DNA of 52,568 bases from an uncultured Clostridia bacterium (GCA_944383275.1 CALWOV010000006.1:1-52568); one strand, 5' to 3'; positions 44,497 to 52,568 are shown, numbered from the stretch's first letter. A program made the numbers and translations. Notes: generated by a model not told the origin, from the sequence alone.

Positions 44497-44752
44497 CTAA
44501 AAATAAAAGGTTTTAAATTTTTAAACTTAATCTTGATATTTTTATTTATGACTAGCAATTATTGATTTTATAAAAATTAGGAAATTTTAATTAAACTTAT
44601 AAAAAGAATAATATCTTTTTATCTAAAAATTAACCTTTTTTATTTTATTAATTATACAATTATAATAGTTTGCCATTAAATTTTAAATGAAATAAGTTAA
44701 ATATTTAATTACAAAATAACAAAATTTAATTTATTTTAATTAAACCTATCTT

Positions 44753-45682
44753 TTAATTATTAATTTTTGTTTCATTTTTATCATTAATATTATTTTTGAC
44801 CAACTTAAATTTTCTCTTTTTATTTTTATTACTCTTTTTATATTGCTTTTTACTTTTATTACTTTTTTTATATTGTTTTATATCAGATTTATAAGTTTTT
44901 TTAAGTTCTTTTACATTTGCTTTATATTCTTGCTTAACTTCTTTCTTTTCTGTTTTTAGTTCTTGCTTTTCTGCTTTCTCTTCAATTTTTTCTTCCATTT
45001 TCTCTTTTCGTTTTTGTTCTTTTAATATTTTGCTTCTTATGTTTGTTTGCGTCTCTTTTCCAAGTAATAATCTTTTTATGTTTGAACGATGCGCAAAAAT
45101 AGTTACTGCAAAAATTGCAAATGTTATTAAACTTATCGCCAAATTAGGCTCATCTAACATTATGTTCTGCCATACAACTAAAATAGTTACAATCATAAGT
45201 GAAGCAAATGAAAGATATTTTGCAAACCACACAAAAATAAATGCCAAAACAAAAACAATAATTAAAGCCACAGGTTGAGATAACAAAAACATTCCAAGCA
45301 TAGTGGAAACACCTTTTCCACCTTTAAATTTATAAATTACAGGGAAAGTGTGCCCCACCATAGCAGCAAGACCACAAGCATATAAGGCGACAGTTGCATC
45401 ACAACTTGTATAAACACCTAAAAGCGCATCAGGATATAAACTTGCACCACCAAAAGCCAAAAAACCTATAAGGGCACTTACAAAACCTTTAAGGGCATCT
45501 AAAATTAAAGTTAGATAACCTGTTTTCGCCCCCAAGTTTCTATACATATTTGTTGCACCTGGGTTTCCGGAACCAAGTTTAGTTATATCTATATTTTTCT
45601 TACTACTAATAATTCTAGCAAAATTAATATTTCCAATAAAATAGGAAACTATTATAAGTATAACAAGCAACCACCAATTCAT
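44753..45682 (-). CDS. plsY: Glycerol-3-phosphate acyltransferase PlsY with Lys-rich C-terminal extension
   Basis: Transfers acyl groups from acyl-phosphate to glycerol-3-phosphate, the first step of phospholipid synthesis. The phosphate-binding motif GSGNPGATN is at 37-45, and FKGGKGVST and the multi-span topology fit the family. PlsY is normally about 200 residues; here some 95 extra residues follow the last span, highly Lys/Glu-rich then Lys/Asn/Ser-rich, with a near-tandem KKQYKKSNK repeat. The tail should be cytosolic. Der ends where this gene starts (one-base overlap), so they are cotranscribed. Confidence 0.93.
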   Translation of the reverse strand: MNWWLLVILIIVSYFIGNINFARIISSKKNIDITKLGSGNPGATNMYRNLGAKTGYLTLILDALKGFVSALIGFLAFGGASLYPDALLGVYTSCDATVALYACGLAAMVGHTFPVIYKFKGGKGVSTMLGMFLLSQPVALIIVFVLAFIFVWFAKYLSFASLMIVTILVVWQNIMLDEPNLAISLITFAIFAVTIFAHRSNIKRLLLGKETQTNIRSKILKEQKRKEKMEEKIEEKAEKQELKTEKKEVKQEYKANVKELKKTYKSDIKQYKKSNKSKKQYKKSNKNKKRKFKLVKNNINDKNETKINN

Positions 45683-47013
45683 TATTTTTTGCTCTCCTTA
45701 TTAGATTTTTGTTTAACTACAAATCTTATAGGCGTTCCTTCAAAATTTTTTGCTCGCCTTAAACAATTTTCTAAATATCGTTTATATGAAAAATGCAACA
45801 AATCTGGATTATTAACAAATAAAGCAAAGGTTGGTGGGCAAACATCTACCTGAGTTATATAGTTAATTTTAAGTCGCTTACCAGAAGATGAAGGTGGTTC
45901 GGCTGTGCTTATTGCATCTTGCAAAATTTCGTTTAAAAGCCCTGTTGATATCCTTGTGTTTGCATTGTTATAAACATATTCTACCGATTGCATAATTTTA
46001 CCAAATTTTGCACCGGTTTTTGCTGAAACATATATGGCAACAAAATAGTCCATAAACTTTAAATCTTCAGCAAGTTTTTTAGTGTATTGATTTACTGTGT
46101 AACTATCTTTTTCAACCAAATCCCACTTGTTATAAACAATTACACTTGGTTTACCTTGTTCGTGAATATACCCCAAAACTCTTACATCTTGTTCGGTTAT
46201 TTCTTCTGATGCATCAAGAACATATAAAACAACATCTGCTCTTCTTATTGCCTGAAGCGAACGCATTACGCTGTAGCCTTCCACCGATTGATAATCTATT
46301 TTACTTCTTCTTCGAATTCCTGCAGTGTCTATTATCATATAGTCTTTGCCATTATATTTAAAAGGCACATCGATGGCATCTCGAGTTGTTCCTGCAATAT
46401 CACTTACAACAACCCTATCTTCCCCTAAAATTCTGTTAGTTATACTGCTTTTACCTGCATTTGGTCTGCCAACAACTGCAATCTTAATTTTGCTTTCATT
46501 TTCATCAGGGGCAACTTTATTTGTAAATTTTTCAACAACAGCATCAAGAACATCACCAATTCCAATGCCGTGTTCAGCTGAAATAACATAAGGTTCACCA
46601 ATTCCAAGCGAATAAAATTCAGCATTTTCAACGCCACTGAAATTTTCAAGTTTATTTACAGCAAGCACAATAGGTTTCCCACTTTTTCTTAAAATTTGAG
46701 CAACATGCCTATCGCTTGCACTAACACCTTCTTTACCATCAACAATCATAAGAACAACATCGGCAATATCTATTGCTAGTTGTGCTTGTGCAAGAATATA
46801 TTTTTGCCACTCGTTATCAAGGTTTGGTTCTATTCCACCCGTATCAATTATGGTAAAAGAATAACCACTCCACTCGGCATCGGCATAAACACGGTCTCTT
46901 GTAACACCCGGAGTGTTTTCAACAATGCTTATTCTTCTGCCTGCAACACGATTAAAAAAAGTTGACTTTCCAACATTTGGTTTACCAACGATAGCAAGCA
47001 CTGGTTTATTCAT
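45682..47013 (-). CDS. der: Ribosome-associated GTPase Der (EngA)
   Basis: A double-GTPase needed for 50S assembly. First G domain: GKPNVGKSTF, DTGGIE, NKLE. Second: GRPNAGKSS, DTAGIRR, NKWD. A C-terminal KH-like domain follows. I start at ATG 47013 (443 aa), with AAGGAG 9 bases upstream; an in-frame GTG three codons earlier overlaps the RBS. In many Firmicutes der is followed by plsY, gpsA and spoIVA; here only plsY follows. Confidence 0.97.
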   Translation of the reverse strand: MNKPVLAIVGKPNVGKSTFFNRVAGRRISIVENTPGVTRDRVYADAEWSGYSFTIIDTGGIEPNLDNEWQKYILAQAQLAIDIADVVLMIVDGKEGVSASDRHVAQILRKSGKPIVLAVNKLENFSGVENAEFYSLGIGEPYVISAEHGIGIGDVLDAVVEKFTNKVAPDENESKIKIAVVGRPNAGKSSITNRILGEDRVVVSDIAGTTRDAIDVPFKYNGKDYMIIDTAGIRRRSKIDYQSVEGYSVMRSLQAIRRADVVLYVLDASEEITEQDVRVLGYIHEQGKPSVIVYNKWDLVEKDSYTVNQYTKKLAEDLKFMDYFVAIYVSAKTGAKFGKIMQSVEYVYNNANTRISTGLLNEILQDAISTAEPPSSSGKRLKINYITQVDVCPPTFALFVNNPDLLHFSYKRYLENCLRRAKNFEGTPIRFVVKQKSNKESKK

Positions 47014-47044
47014 AAAAAACACTCCTTTTAAAAAAATTTAATTT

Positions 47045-47073
47045 ATTATAACATTTTTAATTATTTAACGCAA
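47045..47073 (-). promoter_or_regulatory. Promoter of the der-plsY operon
   Basis: Minus strand: TTGCGT (47068-47073), 17-base spacer, TATAAT (47045-47050). Confidence 0.75.
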
Positions 47074-47165
47074 GATTTTTATATAATTTAAACTATACTA
47101 TATTAAAATTTTACAATTTTATTGCACTTTAAATAATATATAATGCATATAATATTTTTTAAAAT

Positions 47166-47193
47166 AAAAAACCTTGCAAAATTCAAGGTTTTT
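47166..47193 (-). terminator. Terminator of nrdR
   Basis: AAAAACCTTG (47167-47176) pairs with CAAGGTTTTT (47184-47193), 7-base loop. Confidence 0.8.
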
Positions 47194-47198
47194 AAATT

Positions 47199-47654
47199 TT
47201 ATTTATCTTTTTTAATGCTGTTTAAAAGTTCAATAAAATTATCTATATCTGCAAAGCGTCTATAAACTGATGCAAATCTTATGTAAGCAACTTCATCTAC
47301 CTTTTTTATTTCTTGCATAACATATTCGCCAATAGTTTTTGAATCTATTTCTTGCGCCAATGAATTATAAACTTCTTTTTCAATATTGTTAACCATTTCA
47401 TCTATTTTAGCCATAGTAACAGGTCGTTTTTCACAAGCGCGCACAATTCCACGCCTTATTTTTTCGCGGTCAAAAGACTGACGACTGCCATCGCTTTTAA
47501 TAACCATAACAGGAATTGTTTCATATACTTCAAAGGTTGTAAATCTTCTGCCACATTTAGGGCACTCTCGCCTTCTTCTTATTGATGTAAAATCTTCATT
47601 CGTTCTAGAATCTATAACTTTACTATCTTCATATCCACAATAAACACATTTCAT
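47199..47654 (-). CDS. nrdR: Transcriptional repressor NrdR
   Basis: Repressor of ribonucleotide reductase genes. The zinc ribbon (CVYCG and CPKCGRRF) is followed by an ATP-cone (VIKSDGSRQSFDREKIRRG) that senses ATP/dATP. The 151-residue length is standard. Monocistronic. Confidence 0.97.
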   Translation of the reverse strand: MKCVYCGYEDSKVIDSRTNEDFTSIRRRRECPKCGRRFTTFEVYETIPVMVIKSDGSRQSFDREKIRRGIVRACEKRPVTMAKIDEMVNNIEKEVYNSLAQEIDSKTIGEYVMQEIKKVDEVAYIRFASVYRRFADIDNFIELLNSIKKDK

Positions 47655-47688
47655 AACAACCTCTAAAACTTAACTAAAAGTTAAAATA

Positions 47689-47717
47689 AAATTAACAAAA
47701 ACAAGGCAAAAAGTCAA
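47689..47717 (-). promoter_or_regulatory. Promoter of nrdR
   Basis: Minus strand: TTGACT (47712-47717), 17-base spacer, TAATTT (47689-47694). Confidence 0.55.
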
Positions 47718-47783
47718 GTAAATGGCAAATATTAAAGTTTTTTTCATATAATAATAAAAAATGTTATATTAAAAGGTCGAAAT

Positions 47784-48089
47784 ATGGAAATTAGTTTTTG
47801 TGAACTTAGAACAAAGATAGTGGTGAATCTTTCCGATGGTAGAAAATTAGGTCATGTAATTGATTTAATTTTCGACCAAAATTCAGCAAAAGTGTTGGGA
47901 ATTGTTGTTCCCGGTGCAAAAAATGCTTTAAGCATATTTCGCCCAAAAGAAGATATTTTTATTCCATTTCATCAAATATGTAGAATAGGAACTGACACAA
48001 TTTTAGTTGAACTTTCGCCACCACATACAAGTGGCAGTTATGTTTTATCAGCACCGACACAAGATGCTGCTTTTTCTAAACATAAATAA
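47784..48089 (+). CDS. YlmC/YmxH-family PRC-barrel sporulation protein
   Basis: The 101-residue protein has one PRC-barrel-like domain (LRTKIVVNLSDGRKLGHVIDLIFD, given as key motif SDGRKLGHVIDL) and FIPFHQICRIGTDTILVEL, characteristic of the YlmC/YmxH family found in spore-formers. The exact role is uncertain. It precedes the YetF gene by about 40 bases on the same strand. Confidence 0.9.
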   Translation: MEISFCELRTKIVVNLSDGRKLGHVIDLIFDQNSAKVLGIVVPGAKNALSIFRPKEDIFIPFHQICRIGTDTILVELSPPHTSGSYVLSAPTQDAAFSKHK

Positions 48090-48130
48090 TTTTTTTACAT
48101 AATTTTAAAACTATCAAACAAAATAAAAAT

Positions 48131-48850
48131 ATGATTATTATTTTGTTAAGAGTTATTATTATATATTTGTTCGTTTTATTTTACCTTAGGGTTATGGGAA
48201 AACGACAATTAGGCGAAATGCAACCATTCGAGTTGGTTGTAACTTTAATTATTGCCGACATTGCAACACTGCCAATGACGCAAACAAGTATGCCCTTGCT
48301 TTTTAGTTTAATTCCTTTAACTGCAATAGTAGTTCTTCACTTTTTTGTTTCCTTTATTGCAAGAAAAAGCATTTCATTAAGACGAGTTATTAATGGAAAG
48401 CCTGTTATAGTTATTTCACCTAACGGTATAGAATTTAACGCATTAAAAGAATTGAATATGAATTTAGATGACCTGCTTCAAGGTTTAAGAATGTGTAATT
48501 ATTATAAAATAGCAGACATTCAATATGCTATTGTTGAAACTAATGGTCAGATGACTGTTATTCCTAAAAGTGAAAGCAGTGCTGTTGTTGCACAAGATTT
48601 AAACATTCAAAACGAACCAGCAAGTTTACCACTTAATATTATAACGGCTGGAAAAATAATAGGAGAAAACTTAAAACTTGCAGGTATAGACCAAGATTTT
48701 ATTAATAACATTTTAAATAAATGCAATTTGAAAAACAATAAAGAAGTTTTAATTTTAACGCTTGATGCTAATGGCAGCGTTTACATTCAACCATTTAAGG
48801 GGCAACCTCAAGAAATACAAACTGAATATTCTGGGGGTGGAAAATGGTAA
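48131..48850 (+). CDS. YetF-type DUF421 membrane protein
   Basis: The 239-residue protein has N-terminal membrane spans followed by the cytosolic DUF421 alpha/beta domain. RVMGKRQLGEMQPFELV is the family signature, and INGKPVIVISPNG and DLLQGLRM follow in order. Family members in Bacillus associate with spores or membranes, but the biochemical function is unclear. It overlaps the DUF4363 gene by 7 bases; the pair is common in Clostridia. No strong RBS precedes the ATG. Confidence 0.9.
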   Translation: MIIILLRVIIIYLFVLFYLRVMGKRQLGEMQPFELVVTLIIADIATLPMTQTSMPLLFSLIPLTAIVVLHFFVSFIARKSISLRRVINGKPVIVISPNGIEFNALKELNMNLDDLLQGLRMCNYYKIADIQYAIVETNGQMTVIPKSESSAVVAQDLNIQNEPASLPLNIITAGKIIGENLKLAGIDQDFINNILNKCNLKNNKEVLILTLDANGSVYIQPFKGQPQEIQTEYSGGGKW

Positions 48851-49227
48851 GAAGATTTTGGGTTATTATTGCACTTACAGCCATTTTGCTGACCACAGTT
48901 ATATTAGAACAACTATATACAGACAATGCTGTTCAAACTTTAATTAATCAATCATACCAACTGCAAGGTGCTATTGAACAACAAAATATAGATGATAGTA
49001 AAAAAATGGCAAGAAATATTGAAGAGTTTTGGGACGAACACGAAATTTTAGTTTGTATGTTTGTTGATTATCGTGATGTTGAACAAATAGGAAGACAAAT
49101 TGAACTTGTAAATGCACATCTTAATAATGAAGATTTTGAACTTGCAATGGTTGAATGTAATTTGCTTTTGCATATAACAAAAACCTTTCAAAATTCCGTT
49201 AATGTCGATTGGCAGAATATTATATAA
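48844..49227 (+). CDS. DUF4363-family membrane-anchored protein
   Basis: The 127-residue protein has one N-terminal membrane segment (about 5-21) and an extracytoplasmic helical domain with the conserved Trp motif (IEEFWDEHE), matching DUF4363. The start codon overlaps the end of the YetF gene; GGGGGTGG lies just before it. Function is unknown; it probably acts with YetF. Confidence 0.85.
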   Translation: MVRRFWVIIALTAILLTTVILEQLYTDNAVQTLINQSYQLQGAIEQQNIDDSKKMARNIEEFWDEHEILVCMFVDYRDVEQIGRQIELVNAHLNNEDFELAMVECNLLLHITKTFQNSVNVDWQNII

Positions 49228-49229
49228 AC

Positions 49230-49268
49230 AAAGAACTCTATTAAAACAATAGGGTTCTTTTTAATTTT
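49230..49268 (+). terminator. Terminator of the ylmC-yetF-DUF4363 unit
   Basis: AAAGAACTCTATT (49230-49242) pairs with AATAGGGTTCTTT (49248-49260) with one imperfect pair, then TTAATTTTT. Confidence 0.75.
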
Positions 49269-49325
49269 TAAATAAACTAACTTTTAATAGTTTTTTAAAC
49301 ATATTTATTGATTTTGAAATTAAAA

Positions 49326-50846
49326 TTATTTTTTATGTTTTTTAAATTTTAAAATTCTTGGTTTATAATCGAATTTAGAAAAAATGGACACAATATCAAC
49401 CAGTTTAAAACATACGCAAAGCAATGCAAAACTTCCTATTGATAAAACTGCACCTATACACATTGAAATTAAACTTGGGAAAACAAACATACTTAAATTA
49501 TATCCCCACTTACCAAGAAGTGCAGCAGGAATTATGAACAAAAGCATTAGAAGTAATGGCTTTAAAATATTAAATTTAATTTTAGTGTGTTTTGCAATTT
49601 TTATAATATTTAAAGTTGTGGTTAAAGTCATACATAAGCCAAATCCCCATATTAATGCGTTTGCCTGCATAAACGAAGAGCAACAAATTACAAATACTAA
49701 AAGCACTACCCCACCCAAGATATTATTAATAAAAGATTTAACTTCTAAATTAAACGCATTTAAAATGCTTGATGTTATGTTGCTTAAACCAAGTGGTATC
49801 ATTATCCACGCAGCCTTAATTAAAAATATTCCACTTAATTCATTATCAAAAATCAATTTCCCTATTTCTGCACCAAGTCCAACATAAAAAGGAATAAACA
49901 ACGCACTTATTAAAACAGCAAAAACTATGGCACTTTTCACACGATTTTCAACCAATTCTTTTTGGTCTTTTGCTATGGCTGAAGATAATTCTGGTATTAG
50001 TGTAAACGAAAGTGCACCAACAATAGTCGAAGGCAAAAACAACAATGGAAAAGTCATACCCATTATAACGCCATATAAAGCCAAAGCACTTTCATTTGGA
50101 ACACCAGATAGAACTAGCATTAAAGGAAACAAAACAGCAATTACGGGCTGAATTAAACTTGTTGCTGTTCTTACCCCAGTTACAGGGACCGAACTTTTAA
50201 GAACTGCTTTTATATAACCATTGGTTTTGGTGATTTTTCCACCCTTTTTAAAGTAAACAATGGTTACAAGCAATGCAGAGCATATGCACGCAATCGATAG
50301 CGACCAACCAGCGATAGTTGCACCATCGGTTGACTTAAACAACCAAAATGCCATAACAAAAAAGAATAATATTCTTAAAATTTGTTCTGCAAGTTCAGTC
50401 CAACAAACCGAAAAATAGTCTTGGCGTCCCCAAAGCGAACCACGAAAAGCCGAATAAACAGCACTTGCAATAACTGCTGGTAACAAAGTTAACAAAATTT
50501 CCATACAACGAAAATCAGTGAACAATTTACCAAACATATTTTGTCCAAAAAACAAAACAGCACATATTACAACACTTACAATTAAACCTATAATTAATGC
50601 CGAAGTTGCAACAGAATATTCTGCTTTGGCATTTTTAAGCGCACGCTGAGTTGCCGTATATTTAGAAACAGCCAAAGGCAGTCCACTTGAAACTAAAACA
50701 CTTAAAACCATAAAAACAGAAAAAGCAACTTGATATATTCCAAGCATTTCTGCCCCAAGTTCCCTACCTAAATATATTTTAAATAAAAAGCCAAAAAACC
50801 TAGTTACAACTGAAAAGCCTGCAACTAATAAAACGGCTTTAAACAA
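49326..50846 (-). CDS. spoVB: SpoVB-type polysaccharide/lipid II flippase (MOP superfamily)
   Basis: About 14 membrane spans over 506 residues. The N-terminal pattern GFSVVTRFFGFLFKIYLGRELG and LGIYQVAFSVF identify the SpoVB/MurJ-like branch of the MOP flippases, implicated in spore cortex peptidoglycan synthesis. Coordinates begin at the first canonical start (TTG at 50846), but an 8-base perfect Shine-Dalgarno (GAGGTGAT) lies too far from it (about 17 bases). It is ideally placed for an ATA codon at 50856-50858 (or ATT at 50859-50861), which would add the residues AKS typical of this family's N-terminus. Confidence 0.92.
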   Translation of the reverse strand: MFKAVLLVAGFSVVTRFFGFLFKIYLGRELGAEMLGIYQVAFSVFMVLSVLVSSGLPLAVSKYTATQRALKNAKAEYSVATSALIIGLIVSVVICAVLFFGQNMFGKLFTDFRCMEILLTLLPAVIASAVYSAFRGSLWGRQDYFSVCWTELAEQILRILFFFVMAFWLFKSTDGATIAGWSLSIACICSALLVTIVYFKKGGKITKTNGYIKAVLKSSVPVTGVRTATSLIQPVIAVLFPLMLVLSGVPNESALALYGVIMGMTFPLLFLPSTIVGALSFTLIPELSSAIAKDQKELVENRVKSAIVFAVLISALFIPFYVGLGAEIGKLIFDNELSGIFLIKAAWIMIPLGLSNITSSILNAFNLEVKSFINNILGGVVLLVFVICCSSFMQANALIWGFGLCMTLTTTLNIIKIAKHTKIKFNILKPLLLMLLFIIPAALLGKWGYNLSMFVFPSLISMCIGAVLSIGSFALLCVCFKLVDIVSIFSKFDYKPRILKFKKHKK

Positions 50847-50994
50847 CGACTTTGCTATAATATCACCTCAATTTATTTTATTGAAGTAATTTTCGTTTTA
50901 GAATGAAAACAAAAATTTTAGCAAAAAAATTGTTATAAAGCATATTTTAATATTAAGTTTAAAACAAACATTTTCATATTTTTAAGGAGTGATT

Positions 50995-51303
50995 ATGATT
51001 AAAAACCTTGGAAAAAATAAATACTTCTGTTCAACTATTTTACACCAAATAAAACCCAATGAAACTATTGAAGACATTGCAAAACTTTATGGTATTACAC
51101 CACAATTTATTAGACAACAAAACCCTCAACCTTTAAGAGTTGGAGATTGTTTTGTTTTAAAAGATATAGATAAAACTTTCTATGTTGTAAAACCTTGCGA
51201 AACTTTGGAAGAAATTGCAAGAAAAAACAAAACAACCGTTCAATCTTTAAAACAGAAAAACAAAATTACTATGCTTTTTGTTGGTCAAATGCTGGAGATA
51301 TAA
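50995..51303 (+). CDS. Two-LysM-domain protein without signal peptide
   Basis: The 102-residue protein consists of two LysM repeats (about 13-54, with IKPNETIEDIAKLYGI, and 62-102, with VKPCETLEEIARKNKT), which bind glycan chains. The lack of a signal peptide resembles LysM proteins of the spore coat or inner mother-cell compartment. ATG 50995 is chosen with AAGGAG 5 bases upstream; a GTG two codons earlier overlaps the RBS. It is divergent from spoVB. Confidence 0.85.
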   Translation: MIKNLGKNKYFCSTILHQIKPNETIEDIAKLYGITPQFIRQQNPQPLRVGDCFVLKDIDKTFYVVKPCETLEEIARKNKTTVQSLKQKNKITMLFVGQMLEI

Positions 51304-51314
51304 AAACTTTAATA

Positions 51315-51343
51315 TTGACAATTTATAGCGATTGTGATAAAAT
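51315..51343 (+). promoter_or_regulatory. Promoter of the 367-aa unknown gene
   Basis: TTGACA (51315-51320), 17-base spacer, TAAAAT (51338-51343). Confidence 0.75.
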
Positions 51344-51372
51344 TAAATTTACCACACATTAAGGAGTTATTA

Positions 51373-52476
51373 ATGTCAGAAGTTAAAACAAGCCAAATAA
51401 AAAAAGCACGAAGTCTTGCAAATATCGCCACACTTTATGAAGAGCACGGAGATTATATTAAAGCAGCAAACAAATGGTTAGAAGTTGAAAAGGCATCGCC
51501 AGTATACGCAAAAGTTAACAACACAAATGATAAGGCATTTGATTGCTACCTCCAATTTTATAAGGAAAATTTATTTCTATTTAATCATAATTTTGTTAAT
51601 TTTGGTGAAATTTTATATTTAGGTAATGTTTTTAGATTAAAAAAGCAAGATTTTAGAAATTTAGCAATAGCAAATCAGAAAATAAAACAAAACCTAATTG
51701 AAAGTGGACGCAATGAACTAGCAAATAGCATTTCAAAGGAAGAAAATGAAATTTATCCTTCAGGGCACCATTATCTAGGAGAACTTGAAACATTGGAAAA
51801 AGTTTTAAAAGCAATGGAGAGCATTGATAAAAATAAGTTTGAAAAATGTGGTGAAAATATATCACGAGAACCAATTAAAGATATTGCAATTATAAGTTCG
51901 TTAATTCAAAATCAATATTCTTCTATAAAAAAAGTAAAAAACACATTTAATCAATATTATAATTATAGATATACAAATCAATTTGATATTGATGTGTTGG
52001 CTGAAATTTATAACTATACAACATCGAACTCTACTAATTCAGAAATAAAAGAAATACAAGAACAATGCAAAGAAATTATTAACGATATTCAAAACAAAAA
52101 AGAAATCTATAATGAATTTGCACAAAAAATGCAAACAATTCAAATAATTCCAGAGTTTTCAGATTTCTTGTGTTGCCTTGAAAAAAGTCAATTTACTTTA
52201 GATGAACTTGAAGCAGACGGTTTTAAAATTGGTTCTAAATCATATGAAGAATTTTATAAACAAGGTATTTCAAGTTTTAAAGACGGTGAATTAACTGAAA
52301 GTCAAATTGCAATTGAAAAAGCAAATATTGAATCGGGTGGAAAATATAAATCTGAAATTGCAAAACTTAATAATATAAAACAAGAAGAAAACTCTCAAAT
52401 TCAATTTGAAAAAATAGAAGAATTTAAGGAACAATTCATTAAAGAACAATATAATTCATCACAATCTTATATGTAA
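51373..52476 (+). CDS. Helical protein of unknown function, 367 aa
   Basis: Not recognised. The N-terminal 50 residues look like one tetratricopeptide-type repeat (LANIATLYEEHGDYIKAANKW quoted in part: ATLYEEHGDYIKAANKW). The remainder is all helical, Lys/Glu/Asn-rich, with coiled-coil stretches and a CC pair (DFLCCLEK). A similar helix-turn-helix repeat near the C-terminus (YEEFYKQGISSFKDGELTES) again looks TPR-like. No signal peptide or membrane span. ATG 51373 follows AAGGAG by 6 bases. Confidence 0.78.
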   Translation: MSEVKTSQIKKARSLANIATLYEEHGDYIKAANKWLEVEKASPVYAKVNNTNDKAFDCYLQFYKENLFLFNHNFVNFGEILYLGNVFRLKKQDFRNLAIANQKIKQNLIESGRNELANSISKEENEIYPSGHHYLGELETLEKVLKAMESIDKNKFEKCGENISREPIKDIAIISSLIQNQYSSIKKVKNTFNQYYNYRYTNQFDIDVLAEIYNYTTSNSTNSEIKEIQEQCKEIINDIQNKKEIYNEFAQKMQTIQIIPEFSDFLCCLEKSQFTLDELEADGFKIGSKSYEEFYKQGISSFKDGELTESQIAIEKANIESGGKYKSEIAKLNNIKQEENSQIQFEKIEEFKEQFIKEQYNSSQSYM

Positions 52477-52481
52477 TAAAA

Positions 52482-52568
52482 AGCACCTAATTTAGTCACT
52501 TACTTTTGAAACTAGCAGAATATTAAAGAGAAACATAGACAAAAAAATCGTCTATGTTTCTCTTTTTA
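52482..52568. repeat. Double-hairpin intergenic repeat, copy 3 (cut by window end)
   Basis: In inverted orientation to copies 1 and 2: the box CTTTTGAAACTAGCA (52503-52517) is the exact reverse complement of copy 1's box. A perfect 16-base hairpin (52525-52540 with 52550-52565, core GAAACATAGAC/GTCTATGTTTC) with a T-tract lies on one side. A second, imperfect hairpin (CTAA/TTAG core, 52482-52501) lies on the other. It follows the 367-aa gene and serves as its terminator. Confidence 0.75.

Noticed and set aside
44560..44600. A copy of the box (reverse complement contains TTGCTAGT) near the plsY 3' end
   Set aside because: Only eight bases match and the TTTCAAAAG half is absent; could be chance in A+T-rich DNA.
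1..52568. CRISPR arrays, insertion sequences, prophage genes or a replication origin
   Set aside because: No regularly spaced direct repeats, transposase, integrase, phage structural gene or DnaA-box cluster was seen.

Overview
The window reads as one chromosomal segment of a very A+T-rich, low-G+C Gram-positive bacterium. Several sporulation-associated genes (spoIVA, a YlmC/YmxH PRC-barrel protein, a SpoVB-type flippase), clear GGAGG-type ribosome binding sites, many sigma-A promoters with exactly 17-base spacers, and intrinsic terminators point to an endospore-lineage Firmicute, most likely class Clostridia. Genes use the standard code (Trp is TGG). A single-domain archaeal/eukaryotic-type prolyl-tRNA synthetase fits that assignment. 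A species cannot be named from the sequence alone.

Layout. 1-3.3 kb: the conserved tmk-holB-ricT-rsmI operon (minus). 3.6-8.9 kb: two divergent surface-type genes, an Asn/Asp-rich membrane-anchored protein and a 1220-residue repeat protein with Ig/MBG-like modules and a Lys-rich cytoplasmic tail. 8.9-16.9 kb: proS, a phosphodiesterase-superfamily gene overlapping a GGCT-like gene, a YhhN-family membrane protein, and the rlmN / small membrane protein / U32 operon. 17-19.6 kb: NfeD-stomatin pair (plus), dut, and tRNA-Gly(CCC). 19.9-22.4 kb: a zinc/cadmium-type P-ATPase and its ArsR/CadC repressor, with a perfect 13-base inverted-repeat operator overlapping the promoter. 22.7-26.4 kb: small membrane protein, YfcE-like phosphoesterase, HAD protein, metG. 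26.6-31 kb: a block of genes I cannot name (238, 213 and 185 aa) plus an OLD-like ATPase preceded by a 54-aa single-span membrane peptide; these form three separate transcription units. 31.3-33.1 kb: a lipoprotein and a membrane-anchored extracytoplasmic protein. 33.2-42.6 kb: ftsH, spoIVA, a methyltransferase, ftsZ, ftsA, ftsQ/divIB and murA, the end of a division/cell-wall cluster. 42.7-44.5 kb: three small accessory genes. 44.7-50.9 kb: plsY-der, nrdR, ylmC/ymxH, the YetF-DUF4363 pair and spoVB. 51-52.5 kb: a two-LysM protein and an unknown helical protein.

Housekeeping genes dominate. The parts that are not routine are: (i) a repeated intergenic element made of two sequence-variable hairpins joined by a constant box TGCTAGTTTCAAAAG, found three times, twice clearly between convergent genes; (ii) the OLD-like ATPase with its membrane micropeptide and the unknown genes beside it; (iii) polycationic disordered cytoplasmic tails on several unrelated membrane proteins (FtsH, PlsY, the MBG protein); (iv) a likely AUA or AUU start codon in spoVB; (v) a candidate small structured RNA near 23.4 kb. 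All functional statements rest on motif recognition by eye; no database search was possible.
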